Source of the DNA: Silurus meridionalis
Taxonomy: Eukaryota > Chordata > Actinopteri > Siluriformes > Siluridae
Reading direction: 5' to 3'
Length of the DNA stretch: 64,000 nucleotides
NCBI RefSeq assembly: GCF_014805685.1
Contig: NC_060892.1
Coordinates: forward strand, 24,528,560-24,592,559
The position numbers and the translations under genes are program-made. How positions within the stretch are numbered: the stretch's first letter is position 1; each line of letters starts with the position of its first letter. The notes beneath the pieces were generated by a model that was given only the letters and a program-made list of their open reading frames with translations, had not been told where the DNA came from and ran no database searches. This document shows, piece after piece, positions 23,557 to 37,605 of this stretch.

Positions 23557-23652
23557 GGCGCAGGGATGCGGAGGAGCACGAAGAACAGAAGTTTATCAAG
23601 AAAAGAATCAAAGAGCTGAAAGTGCTGGATCCGAAGATCGCCCAGAACCTCT
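23557..23652 (+). CDS. diaph3: diaph3 exon a: linker/FH2 coiled part
   Basis: The acceptor TTTACAG precedes the exon and the donor GTGAGT follows it. The exon enters with two bases of a split codon and leaves one base (T) that completes Ser in the next exon. It encodes RRDAEEHEEQKFIKKRIKEL then KVLDPKIAQNL. Diaphanous formins have this basic-acidic helix and the 'LD.K.AQNLSIFL' start of an FH2 subdomain at the same point. FH2 dimers nucleate actin filaments and stay on the growing barbed end in the cytoplasm. The preceding exon, which would carry the lasso and linker, was not found in the 23.5 kb upstream. The acceptor could alternatively be the AG 6 nt further in. Paralogue choice (diaph3 over diaph1/2) rests on the whole set of exons. 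Confidence 0.93.
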
Positions 23653-25024
23653 GTGAGTACCGTCCTCATTGCAAGACGCTCTGGTTTTTCCCAGTCAGAC
23701 TCCTGTTCGCCTACAAATAGACAATTAAAGAGGGTCGAACGTTTTCGAAACAGATTGAGGAAGGTGGTCAGATGGCCACATATTTTTCGTCCATATTGTG
23801 TATATTCACGCTCTCTTATCACCTAATCTGCATCTCCAGCCTAATTTCACACGCCGTTAAACGTTTCTCCCCCCATTTAATGCGCTCAAGACGATTTCTT
23901 TTTCTTTTTCTTTCTGAAGTGAAAATCAGGCAGACTTGAGAAAATATACGCGGAGATTTGAGGAAACACAGCTAAAAATAATGCCATCGTGAAATCCATG
24001 CTCGATCGGATTCACGCAATTACCCGGCTTCTTTTTTTTAGGAGTTGCAGATGTGTTAGAGTTATAGGGAATGACACGGCTGGATCTCGCTGTTTAAATT
24101 GCCAGCCGTATGCTCTAATGAGCCTGTGGGTTTTAAGGGCGGAGTTCGGGGAGGGATGAGAGACGAGTTCCTCGGCCTTTCGGTGCTCACTGCGAGATTA
24201 GTACAATGAAGCACGTAGAGTTTTTACCAGTTAATACATTCGGACACTTGTGACTGAAATGCCGGCATAGGAGCCGTTTCCTGTTTTCTTTTATTAATGC
24301 AGAACAAAGGATCAAGATTCTGTTCCTTTTCCTCTCTTTTGCTTTGTCTTTATATCCGTGTGTGTGGAACGATATTTAAGGCCTTGAAGTTCTACACAGC
24401 ACCTGATGTCACGCACACTTTATTTCAAGTCTGGAATCTTTCCATGAGAATTAATGGGAATAAACTGGGAATTTACAAAATTGCACGTGTGAATCCTGCA
24501 CGTCAAAAAATGCTCATCGTGGCGGGTATTCACGTAAATCAAATAAATATTCATTCAGGAGTCTTTACTGCATACAGAAAGTGATCCTGTAATGTGCATT
24601 CGTAATTAAGTCTGTCTGAACACCTCGAGTCAAATCACACTCTCTAAAACCACGAGCTCTATCGTCATAAAACCAGCGAAGCACCCACACGCTAGTCTTC
24701 CCTGCTCGTCCGCTCACTTTAATAAACAAAGCAATCGGGCAGGAGCCTCCTATCAGATCTCGTGAATAAACCAGTTCAAACTGTAGGTGTGCACGCGGAT
24801 TTCCTGCGCGCTCCGGTTACCGGAAGCGATGTATGCACCGGGAGAGGCCCGGCGCGCTTCCTCCCGCACGAGCACCGAGGCTGAATACACATTCATGGCT
24901 TCATATTTGTTACGTGGACAAAAGTCTTGGAAGCGATGTGCAGCATCAGGTCCTCAGGCGTAAACATACCATCTCTATTTTAATCTTTCAGCTTTACACA
25001 CGCTGCCAAGTTTATAGCTCCGGG

Positions 25025-25027
<3 letters not shown>
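23653..25027. other. Intron a-b, first part: unassigned
   Basis: Intronic DNA after a good donor (GTGAGT). I recognise no repeat family or exon. Confidence 0.4.

Positions 25028-25066
<39 letters not shown>
25028..25066. repeat. (AC)n microsatellite
   Basis: About 19 AC units inside intron a-b. Confidence 0.97.
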
Positions 25067-25070
<4 letters not shown>

Positions 25071-25810
25071 GACCGACGGCTCATAAATTAAAATAAACGA
25101 ACGATGAGCTCTTTTTTTTATGTTAAACAAACACAAGTAAGTAAATGGTTTATATTTATTCAAATACCAGCGTTGAGTAAAGGCATGGGGGGTGAGTCGC
25201 TTGCACCTCATGCACCATGCATGCATCATTAAACTGCATCAGACTAAAGATTTTACTACGTCTGGTGTTTGTCGCGCTTCCAAGAGATTTTATTATTATT
25301 TTTTTTTTTTTAATCTCATTTGTGATGGTGATCCTGAGAATCATTAATTAGGAATTAATTAATTGGACTGCGGTGACTCAAAATTTTCTTTTTTAATTTA
25401 ATTTTTTTAATATTTTATATATATAAAAAATAATTGTATTCTACACACGTTTTAAGAGGCCCTGTATTTTAATATAATTTTCTCCGTTTTTTTTGTTCTT
25501 TTTTCCCCCGACTTTTTCCTGCTACAAACGGTTACGGGTATAATCCGCACTGATGATGCCAAATACACCGAAAAAAATAGGTGCTGATCATGAGGAATGT
25601 TCTAGATGCAGCATCATGGATGAAACCATAACCGTTTGTGGCAGCTGGCAAGTGGACGCGCGCCGGTGGCGGCACATGAAGAAAATTGAGTCACAAGAAA
25701 ACAACTTTCGTTACGTCGAGGTCACGAGAAGACAATAAACAATAAAATTGAATTGTTATTTCTACTTATAACTTGGATATTACACTTAATTCTTATTTTA
25801 TAAGAATAGC
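25067..25810. other. Intron a-b, middle: AT-rich, unassigned
   Basis: AT-rich text with T and A runs (25290-25312, 25390-25430). No exon is seen. Confidence 0.35.
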
Positions 25811-26294
25811 TACACTATATTGCCAAAAGTTGGTATGAGCATTGCATTCCACATTTAGTCCCAATTTGCTCTTCTAATTCCCTCCACTCTTCTGGGAAGA
25901 TGTTCCACTAGATTTTTGAAGTGTGATGTAGATATTTGTCTTCACCAGCCACAAGGGTGTTAGTAAAGTCAGGTACTGATGTAGGCGAGTGAGGAGGCCT
26001 GGGGTTCTGTTCACATTCATCCCAAAGGTGTTCAGTGGGGTTGAGATCAGAGCTCTACAGCAGGCCACTCAAGATCTTCCTCTCCAAACCAGATCTTCAT
26101 TGAGCTGGCTTTGGGCATTGCCATGCTGGAACGGGTTTGGGTTTTCAAGTTCACATGAGCGCAAAATTCTATTCTACCGCATCCGATAACATTGTGTGCC
26201 TCCAGCTTTGTGCTAACAGTTTGGAGAACCACATATTGCAGGAAAGGTCAGATGTCTGCAGGTGTCCTGTATTGACTTTTGGCAATATAGTGTA
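25811..26294 (+). mobile_element. Complete Tc1/mariner-like MITE (family A reference copy)
   Basis: The ends are perfect inverted repeats of 20 bp: TACACTATATTGCCAAAAGT at 25811-25830 and its reverse complement at 26275-26294. The element is about 484 bp, non-coding, and its TA termini fit the TA target preference of Tc1/mariner transposases. The internal order, used to recognise the other copies, is: CTTCTGGGAAGATGTTCCAC, GCCACAAGGGTGTTAGTAAA, GAGGAGGCCTGGGG, GGGGTTGAGATCAGAGCTCT, AAGATCTTCC, GAGCTGGCTTTGGGCATTGC, GCTGGAACGGGTTTGGG, GTGTGCCTCCAGCTTTGTG, GGAGAACCACATATTGCAGG. It must have been moved by a transposase coded elsewhere. Confidence 0.88.
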
Positions 26295-27552
<1,258 letters not shown>

Positions 27553-27795
27553 GCGTTCCGATTCACTCCATAGGGTTGAGGTCAGAGCTCTATAGCACTC
27601 AAGGCCACTCAAGATCTCCCAACCTTTATAAAGCTTATCTTCATATAGCCGGCTTTGTGCACAGGGGTATCGTCATGCTGGAAGAGGTTTTGGTTCAAGG
27701 AACAATAGAACATAAGAAGACATTGTGTGCTTGCAACAGTTTGTGGGAAAAACCACATATGGCTGGAAAAGTCCATCTAGACTTTAGTCTGTATA
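27553..27795 (+). mobile_element. MITE family A fragment
   Basis: GCGTTCCGATTCACTCCATAGGGTTGAGGTCAGAGCTCTATAGCA, CACTCAAGATCTCCCAACC, CCGGCTTTGTGCACAGGGGTATCGTCATGCTGGAAGAGG and GAAAAACCACATATGGCTGG appear in family order. Confidence 0.7.
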
Positions 27796-28213
27796 GTGTA
27801 GCTTTGTTGTGATTACAAGTCGGATCTTGTATTGATCCATTTTTAAACTAGTTTGGACTCCAAATCCCGCACTGTCAACAAGTACACAAGTGAAAAGTGT
27901 AATAAACAAGTAGACAACGAGCCTTCAGTCGTCTTTGGAAACCAGCCCTGTCTCACAGTCATGCTTTTCTGACATTCTTTCAAGCCCTTGTTAGCTTTCT
28001 GTTGTTAGCGAAATGGATGGGGGGGTGCGGGGTTGGGGGTTGGTGGGGAGAGAGAGAGAGAGAGAGAGACGGGACCATGGGGTGTTTGGCCGGAATGTTT
28101 CCAGATCCTTTCAGAAGTTTTTTTCATTGTTCACTACATTGTTGTAGTTTCACATTCCTCCGTCTCCACAAGCCCAGTGCTCTGTAATTACCAGTGACTC
28201 CAGTGACCTACAG

Positions 28214-28215
<2 letters not shown>

Positions 28216-28247
<32 letters not shown>
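28216..28247. repeat. (GT)n microsatellite
   Basis: About 16 GT units in intron b-c. Confidence 0.97.
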
Positions 28248-28249
<2 letters not shown>

Positions 28250-28322
28250 GGAAAAACACTGAGGTGTCTTCATCTTCACCCACAGCCTGCTTTTGTGTTA
28301 CTGGTTCGATATGTTAAGGAAT

Positions 28323-28640
28323 CATGCAAAAGTATTGGGACACCAATTTTTTTTCTCTTTCATCCATATGTGGTTCTTTCCCAAAAGGGTTAAAGGCACA
28401 CAATTGTTTAGGGACGTCTTTGGATGTGCTCTGTGAAGGTATGCTTAACCTCGGTTGGAAGAGGTGAAAGATCTCCCACCACAGAGCACAGAGATTTCAA
28501 CCCTTATTAGATGAACTGCACCCCAGGCCTCACTTCCTGCTCCATTAGAACCCGTGGCTGAATGAGTTAAATCTAGTGGAATATGTATTGAAACAGGTGG
28601 AATATCTTACGGTTAGGTGTCTCCGAACTTTACTTCAGTA
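28323..28640 (-). mobile_element. MITE family A, reversed and diverged
   Basis: CAAAAGTATTGGGACACCAA at one end, CATATGTGGTTCTTTCCC, GGCACACAATTG, TGCACCCCAGGCCTCACTTCC and AATCTAGTGGAATATG near the other. The middle is rearranged or strongly diverged. Confidence 0.6.
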
Positions 28641-28644
28641 CATC

Positions 28645-28742
28645 CAGCGTCTCGTTCGCTCGCCGAGCCGTCTCGTTCACTCGCCGAGCCATCTCGTTCT
28701 CTCGCCGAGCCGTCTCGTTCTCTCGCTGAGCCGTCTCGGTTA
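28645..28742. repeat. 21-bp minisatellite, CGTCTCGTTCTCTCGCCGAGC
   Basis: Four to five tandem units of the form GTCTCGTTCNCTCGCCGAGC. The unit resembles the 23-bp unit of the larger array at 30704-31216, suggesting a common origin. Confidence 0.85.
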
Positions 28743-29282
28743 ATATCAGAAGTGGTAAAACTTGGATTGGAAGGTGTGGCTCGAACAAATTAAGCAAACA
28801 GCACGCCGCTGAGGTGTGCGCCGATGACCCGCTTATTGAACATGAATTTATTTTGTGGCCGTCAACATTAGCGGCCAGGGGATATGGATTTCCTTTGTAT
28901 TAGATGACCGATTATTGTGCGGATGTTATTGATATACGGCAGCGGGCGGGGATTATTTTCACTAAACGAGAGCGGGCCGCTTAATGATAAACCATTTATC
29001 TGCTCTTTAATGAACTTATTGGAGGGCGAATGAAGGGGAATGAGAGGAATTACTTTAGCAAATGCACACATAAATTGAGGAGCACAAGCTGCATTTATAA
29101 TGGGGTGGGGGGGCGGTGACAGGACAAGGTTGAAGGAAAGGTTGTGTGTGTGTCCGGTGTAGCTCTGCGGTTAGCGTGTAGTGCCGGTTACTCCAGGAAA
29201 TAAAGTGTTTGGCATGTTGGGTGATATCACCTCTGTCTTCTTTCTCCGTCTCACTCGGTGTGTCTCTGTGTCTCTGCATTAG
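28743..29282. other. Intron b-c, last part: unique-looking DNA
   Basis: No repeat is seen in about 28800-29090. It is rich in TTATTG, ATTAATG-like and TAATGA motifs mixed with GCGG words, a texture of conserved non-coding DNA. This is untested. Confidence 0.35.
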
Positions 29283-29384
29283 AACCTGGTGAAGCACCTT
29301 CCTGACCAGGAGCATCTCAATGCACTGGCCAAGTATAAACACGAGTACACCAGTCTGTCTGAACCGGAGCAGTTTGGGGTTGTG
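29283..29384 (+). CDS. diaph3: diaph3 exon c: FH2 domain
   Basis: The acceptor CTCTGCATTAG and donor GTGAGT enclose 34 whole codons (phase 0-0). It encodes NLVKHLPDQEHLNALAKYKH followed by EYTSLSEPEQFGVV. 'NL.KHLPDQE.LN.L' and 'L.EPEQF' are landmarks of the diaphanous FH2 domain. KHLPDQE in particular favours DIAPH3 over DIAPH1, which has KQMPEPE here. A CA microsatellite starts about 10 bases inside the following intron. The donor is intact. Confidence 0.96.
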
Positions 29385-29385
29385 G

Positions 29386-29404
29386 TGAGTTGTACACACA
29401 CAGA

Positions 29405-29436
<32 letters not shown>

Positions 29437-29455
29437 ACACATACACACACATACA
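29386..29455. repeat. (AC)n microsatellite at a diaph3 donor
   Basis: AC/CACATA runs begin 8-10 nt after the GTGAGT donor of exon c. Confidence 0.95.
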
Positions 29456-29488
29456 AAGAAATTGGTTAAGACAACAACAATAAAAATC

Positions 29489-29661
29489 TGTCTGCCTGCC
29501 TGTATGTCTGTGTCTGTTTGTCTCCCTGCCCGTCTGTCTGCCTGCCTGCCTGTCTGTCTGTCTGTCTGTCTGTCTGCCTGCCTGCCTGCCTGCCTGTCTG
29601 TCTGTCTGTCTGTCTGTCTGTCTGCCTGTCTGTCTGCCTGTCTGTCTGCCTGCCTGCCTGC
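29489..29661. repeat. (CTGT/CTGC)n compound tetranucleotide repeat
   Basis: About 43 tetramers alternate between blocks of TGTC and TGCC. Cys-Leu-Ser and Arg-Gln-Thr-Asp frames across it are artefacts. Confidence 0.97.
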
Positions 29662-30439
29662 ACGCACAATGCACAATGTACACACTTTATATATTTATAT
29701 ATCCCCATTTTTCCACCTTTACTCCTCTGTAATTACTGTCAGTGTACACGTGTTCATGTACATGTGACTAAGTAGGACTGAATGCAAAATTGGCTGAATA
29801 TGCATTTGTTGGCTTAAACACACATTAATGATTTTTTTTTTTTTTTACACTTGTGAGTGATTCACATGTCAGTCGGCTCATCTGTCATTGTGTTTAGGAG
29901 AAGGACAAGCTGTTTTGGATGCTCTTTTGGTGGCACATGTTTGGTGTGATACCTCCATAAAGTATTTGGAGAGCTCTTGCACAAAATGCTACCTGAGAAA
30001 TAATAAATGTTTTAACTCGACACTCGTGTTACAAACTAGGCATGCATATTTACTTTGGGCTATTTAAAATAAATATATAATCATTCATTCATATATATGC
30101 ATATTGGAGAACTTGCTGTGGAAATCTCCCCGGTCCAATGCTGCAAAGTGAAACAGAAGCTCTGAGATCAAGTCTTCTGTGGTTTGTATGGGATGATGAT
30201 CTTCGCTAGTCACTGTTGAAAGCCCCGAGAGGACTGTGGTTTAATGATTATTGCACCTTGTATGTTCCTTGTAGCGCATCCCTCCCAAACCCCCAAACAT
30301 ATGTAGGGGTTCAGCCATGTTTATTCTTTCTCTCGTTCCAGCTGTCTTCAAATACTGCTAATCCGAATAGAGGCAAACAGTCAATCACATCTGCTCCACT
30401 GTCCACCACACGCATCAGTGCTTCAGAGCACTGCACATG

Positions 30440-30484
<45 letters not shown>

Positions 30485-30703
30485 CTGAGTGTATGAGATA
30501 AGCAAATGGAGGATAATTCAGTATGTCATTTTTCTGTTGGTAACTAAATGCAATTTAGAAAACACAAATGTGGTCATCTGAGCGATTTTAGTCGTCTTCC
30601 ACCTTCAAGAAGAAAAAAATTAAGTGCAGTATGAGACGACAACATGAAATATGTCAATGGTCTTTAATATTTTAATTTGTCTTCACCTGCCATTTCAGTC
30701 CAT
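29662..30703. other. Intron c-d: unassigned DNA with a (CT)n tract
   Basis: A (TC)n tract occupies about 30445-30482. Otherwise no repeat family or exon is recognised. Confidence 0.4.
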
Positions 30704-31216
30704 TACTCGAGTCGTCTCCGTTTGAGTCGTCTCCATTCTCTCACTCTAGACGTCTCCGTTCTCTCACTCCAGATGTCTCCTTTCTCTCACTCTAGACGTC
30801 TCCATTTTCTCACTCGAGTCATCACCATTTGAGTCGTCTCCGTTTTCTCTCTCCAGTCGTCTCAGTTCTCTCACTATAGACGTCTCCGTTCTCTCACTCG
30901 AGTCGTCTCAGTTCTCTCACTCGAGTCGTCTCCGTTCTCTCACTCGTGTCATCACCGTTTGAGTCGTCTCCGTTTTCTCTCTCCAGTCGTCTCAGTTCTC
31001 TCACTCTAGACGTCTCCGTTCTCTCACTCGAGTAGCCGCCGTTTTCTTACTCGAGTCGTCGAAGTTCTCTCACTCGAGTCGTCACCATTTGAGTCGTATC
31101 CGTTTTCTCACTCGAGTCATCTCCGTTTTCTCACTCGAGTCATCGCCGTTTTCTCTCTCGAGTCGTCTCTGTTCTCTCACTCGAGTCGTCACAGCTCTTT
31201 CACTCGAGTCGTTGCT
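30704..31216. repeat. ~23-bp minisatellite, GTCGTCTCCGTTCTCTCACTC
   Basis: About 20 units of TCGTCTCCGTTYTCTCACTCGAG occur, with variants CCATTT, CAGTTC and TCTAGA. There is one higher-order pattern: a block ending CATCACCRTTTGAGTCGTCTCCG recurs near 30820, 30950 and 31080, spaced about 130 bp. The array is open on the + strand for part of its length because of the CTC periodicity; I see no evidence of coding. Confidence 0.92.
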
Positions 31217-32410
31217 TTCTCTTAGGTTAAGTTTGTTTGTTTGTTTGTTTGTTTATTTATTTAGTGACCTCATCAACAGTTTTCAACGTCACTGGAATCC
31301 TTTATGACCGCCTGTGCAGCATGTGTGTAGCATCTTTTGGACTGAGAAGAAACTGATTTCAGCTTTATCAGACACACACTGTGGTCAGAGTCACCAGGGA
31401 AGCCTCAGGACCCTTCAGAGAGTTCACATGACCTGTTTGAGGAGAAGCTGAAGTCTGTGGCTGGGGATAGAAATATCTAGGTTGAGCTTCTTGCAAGCAT
31501 CCACCAGGAAAAACAGAAAAGAGAAGAATGGAATGTGGAATATTTCTACATTGTACTCGGCTTTATCATATTACAACATCAACTCGAACGACACACGGCA
31601 CAAATACCGTTTTTGCATAGAAAAAGATCCGGTATGCCGGCCTTCTCCAGAGCGGGCCTACTTTCCCGGGTTAATCCCGCTCAAATATTTATGCTCGTGC
31701 AAGCTTTGAGTCGCAGTCCGTTTCAACACAGATTGGATTGCGTGTGACGTGACCATCGGATGCTCTCCGTACGGTTTCCCAAACAAATTAGACTTTTTAT
31801 TTTTTTATTTTGCATGTGTGCGCGACTGCCCCATTTTCTTTCACTTTATCTTTCTCTTTCTTTTGTACTCCCTCGCAGCTTTTATTTCACCACGATAAAA
31901 CAGCGCTTTGTACCAACGGCTTCTTGATTATTTTCCAGCCGTGCGTATGTCTGATGTTTGTCTTCGAAGGTACTTTTTTTATTATTTGTTTTTTTTTCCC
32001 CGGATCTTCACAACCAGGGTCGATTTGTTTTGCTCGTTAATCACACGAGCTTCAGATGACCGTTGTTGTCGATTTCAATAAGTACACGACTCCGGGACAA
32101 ATTTAGCCTCGCGGACCCGCCCGCTTGTCCATCGCGCGGTCCGTCTCGTAGTACGCCGGTTTTTTAATAACGCGAATATTGCGGTTTCGAATCGCCGTTC
32201 GTTTCTATTTGATTTGATTTGATTTGCGCGATTTGTTTATTTGTTGCACGTCTCAATAAACGAATATGAACATTTGGTATTCAGTAAAGACAGTAATCTC
32301 TTTAACGACTCCAGACAGATTAATCTTTTCTTTTATTTTTATTGAGTTATGCATTTATGCACTGATGCTCTATTATCTGTTTTCTTTGTGATCAATTACA
32401 GCTACTATTC

Positions 32411-32443
<33 letters not shown>

Positions 32444-33262
32444 AGGTGTTTGCAGACAATTTCAAATGAAATAAGCTATCGAGTCCCCAATAAAGCCTTA
32501 ATATATCATCTGCTCTTTGAACGTCTGTCAGCAGTTTGTACGTGTCTCACACCGACGCGCGCACAAATCTATAATTACGGCCTCGGAGCGCCCCCCCTAA
32601 TCGCCCCGCCCGTGTCCACGGGGCGTTCTGACATCATTGCCAGTGCCCCGGAGCCTCCGCTTTTAGAACGCAATATTTCCCAATTTAACATAATTGTGTA
32701 ACGCCCGTAATTCTACGCCGCCTATTGTGCGCTGCCGTCCGTCCCTCCGGTCGCTCCTCCACGGCCGCTCACATACCAATTAACTCGAGCAGAAGGAGCC
32801 TAGATCACATCATTGCCAACATCCATTACGATTGCCTAGCAACACAAAAAGAAAAAAAAAGAAACCTGGCCTTCGTCACATAAATAGCTTTTAAAATGCC
32901 AGGCCCAAGAGCAGTAGGCAAATTGCAGGGAAAAGAAAAAAAAAAACAAAAAAAACCCTCTGAAAGTAATTTCAGTCCGAGTCGGAGGGGAGCAAACAGA
33001 AAGCTGTAATGAGGAGTCGAATAAAAGATTTCGGTTTGGACGTCTCTCTGAGGTGCGCATAGCTTTCATCTGTCGTGTCGCTGGCCGTGTCATGAACAGT
33101 CACCACTGTGTGTATGAGATCTGATTGTGTTCGCATTTATCACTGGACATTTCCAATTCAGATATGATTCATTTCCTCTTAATACTCATTAGGCTTTTTT
33201 TTTTTTTACTTCCCAGAGACGTGTCCTGTCTCAGTAATCAGAGATGTATGTTTATTTATTTA
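31217..33262. other. Intron c-d, later part: unassigned
   Basis: (AC)n at about 32413-32443. The block 32450-32780 is unique and GC-rich with homeobox-like TAATTA-type words and looks like possible conserved non-coding DNA. A/G-rich homopolymer runs lie at 32840-32960. No exon is seen. Confidence 0.4.
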
Positions 33263-33370
33263 TACACTGTATGGAAGCAAAGTTTGTGGACACCCAACCA
33301 TATGTTATTGATGAACATCCCATTCCACCTCTGTGCTCATTTAGCCACAAGGGTGTTAGTAAACTTAATA
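33263..33370 (+). mobile_element. MITE family A left end, 48 bp before exon d
   Basis: TACACTGTATGGAAGCAAAG, TTTGTGGACACCC, CATCCCATTCCACCTCTGTG and GCCACAAGGGTGTTAGTAAA are the family left end and arm. The copy stops where the polypyrimidine tract of exon d begins. Confidence 0.7.
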
Positions 33371-33418
33371 CCAGCCAAAGTCACAGCTCTGTATCTAATG
33401 CATCTCCCCTGTGTGTAG

Positions 33419-34945
<1,527 letters not shown>

Positions 34946-34959
34946 TGACACCTTTGAGA

Positions 34960-35146
34960 CGAACTGGATTGCTGAATGCACCACAGGCCTCCTCATTTCA
35001 CCTACATCAAGACCGACCTGAATTAGTGTCTGAATGAGCACAGAATCTAGTGGAACATCATCTCAGAGGAGTGGGGGTCTTATAAGAGCAAATGATGGAA
35101 ATCTTATGGTCAGGTGTCCACAAACATTTGTCATATAGTGTACCTG
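34960..35146 (-). mobile_element. MITE family A left arm, reversed
   Basis: GGCCTCCTCATTTCACCTACATCA, GTGTCTGAATGAGCACA, AATCTAGTGGAACATCATCTCAGAGGAGTGG, GGTCAGGTGTCCACAAACATTTG and CATATAGTGTA end the copy. It faces the copy at 33263-33370 across exon d and the CACT array. Confidence 0.7.
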
Positions 35147-37296
35147 ATATATGTCTGCACTTAGAAAGTGGAAAAGACAGCTTTGTTTGTTCAGGGTTCT
35201 GTGTAACCTTGTACATGATTTGGAGTAGAAGGTTGCCATTCTCGTCTCATCATCCCTCATCTCTCCTGCTTATTTTTCCACTCAGACTTTGAGGCCAATC
35301 TTCTTCATGTGTGAGCCGAAGGCAAAGCTGGTTGGCTTTAAAGCTTGTTGAAGTAACATTTGAAGTATATTTCATTTTTGGAGGGTCGACATTGATGTTG
35401 GGGCAAACAGAAATGAAATTTAATTACCAAGTCTATTTTGTGCAGCCATGGCGACCCGTTGCTCATTTCGTCTTCTTTTCTTGCCTCGGTCTTTCTACTT
35501 TTTGCTCGCTTCCCCCCACTCTTGCCTCTTCTCTAAATGGCCATTACCGCATTACAGCCGAGTAACCAGGCCAGCCTTCTCTCGGGCTGAATGAAATGCC
35601 TCTCCGCTCATCAAATCTCTTATAGCACCTGACAAAGGAGTCCCACACTGACAAACACATTCATAGCCCCGGACTTTATTAGAAGCAGACGCTCATGGCC
35701 TGCTACAGGAACATCTGCTTCCTGCCAGCTCAGTAATGTTCGAAGGTTATGAGAAAGAACCGGACCAGAGGTCCTGAGCAGCCAATGAGCCCCGAGACAT
35801 GATCAGCCGAGTCTTGGCCTCTTTCTTTCTTTTTCTTTTTTTTAAATTTAATTTCCTCCTTTATCCTCACTCGCTTCTCTGACTCCTTTTCTCTTTGTGT
35901 CAAACCAAGAGATCGGAGGACGCTCGAACGCGTCTCTGTGCTCGTTTGAGGAGATGGAGAGATTCGTGTTGCCTGACAAACGAGTGCAGAAAGAGTCGTA
36001 GAGAGAGACAGCGGCGGCGTTGCCGAAAGGCGGAGAGTAACAAGGATGCGTGACGCCCCCCGCCTTTCCACTCGCTTGCCTGAGGACTCGTCCTGATGTT
36101 TTTGCTGGGGTTTTTTGTCTCTATCTCATTGTCTCTCTACCCTCTTGTTTGATTAGGAAAATTGACATGGCGCAACATTTCCTTCGTGTGGTGTTTTAGA
36201 TTTGTTTCAATTCATTCGAATTTAAGTTTTTTTTTTACATTTTAGTTATTTATTTTTTTAATCAAGGTATCGTGATTTTTAATCAAAAATGTAATTTAAT
36301 CACTTGCGGGAGCATTCTATGAAGGAACGTAAAAGTAGAAATAGCGTGTGACATCACGGAGACGGATGGTTCTACACGTTAGGACGGCCAATTTTACAAA
36401 TTTTGGTTGTAGTTCTGTTTTAAGTTGATTAGTTACACATAAAAAAAAATAATAATAAATTGTGAATCGATCAAACATTCTAAAAAAAAAAAAAAAAAAA
36501 GGTGAGGGTTTTTGAATTCTTGTTGGCATGATTTTTTTTTCTTTCTAATTTGTCGCTCGTGCTCAGAAAGCCGACGTTTTCCTGATGACCACAAGGTCGG
36601 CGAGAGCGAGCCGGGAGTTTTTGTTCGCCATTAAACAAATAGTAAAACGATTTTCTTTGTTTTAGAAATAATTATTCGATAGGGCTTTATTTCGGCGTTT
36701 CAGACCCCCGCATAAAGAAAAGTCCCAGTGCACTCTGTTCCTCGTTCTGTTTTTTTTCCGTTCCTCTCGCATCTCGGCCCTCTCAGAATGTTCCGTATCC
36801 ATAGAATAGCAAACATGATTAACATTGAAAACGTCTCGTGCGCGGCTGCAATTTCAGAGCGAGCTTTCAAATGAACTCGTCAAAGACAAAAGGAGGCTGT
36901 CAGTGATGACTTTCTCTCTCCCTCTCTCTCTTTTCCTCTCTCTCTATCTCTTTATTTCAGTATTGAGTTTTGAGAGGTTTTGTCCCTCCGCACATGTTCT
37001 GCAGCACCTCCACCTGTACGGACACGTCACGTCTCGTTAACGGGACTCTGACGAGAAATTAAGGTCACTTAATTATACGTATATTTTCGACTCGTGCTCT
37101 TGGATTTCAGACATAACCACAGCCTTTAACACACTCCTCAGAATTCAGTGTGTCTCGGTTACAGATGACCTTGAAGGCGGCTTAAAATCAGTGGTGTGCA
37201 CACTACTGAAAAATCCAGTCTCTAGAGAAATCTGTCAGCCTTGAAGCCGTGAAGTACGTGTAGGGGATTTTTAATAACCCAAGCTACCCCCCCCCA
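35147..37296. other. Intron d-e: unassigned
   Basis: No exon or family is recognised. A poly-A run lies at 36482-36501. The block 35560-35730 is unique and without low complexity. Confidence 0.4.
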
Positions 37297-37320
37297 AAAA
37301 AAAAAAAAAAAAAAAAAAAA
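37297..37320. repeat. Poly-A run after poly-C
   Basis: A C10 stretch followed by about 24 A; possibly the tail of a retroposed sequence, but no body is recognised in front of it. Confidence 0.6.
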
Positions 37321-37331
37321 TGGTGCCGTAG

Positions 37332-37595
<264 letters not shown>

Positions 37596-37605
37596 TAAGC
37601 GGTGT

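Noticed and set aside
29279..29708. Arg-Gln-Thr-Asp and Cys-Leu-Ser frames on both strands
   Set aside because: Translations of the CTGT/CTGC repeat.
30704..31216. CRISPR-like regularly spaced repeats
   Set aside because: The units are contiguous with no unique spacers, and the context is a vertebrate intron.
35730..36071. Minus-strand 113-codon frame
   Set aside because: Lysine run and Ser/Thr-rich text with no family resemblance; within the size expected by chance.
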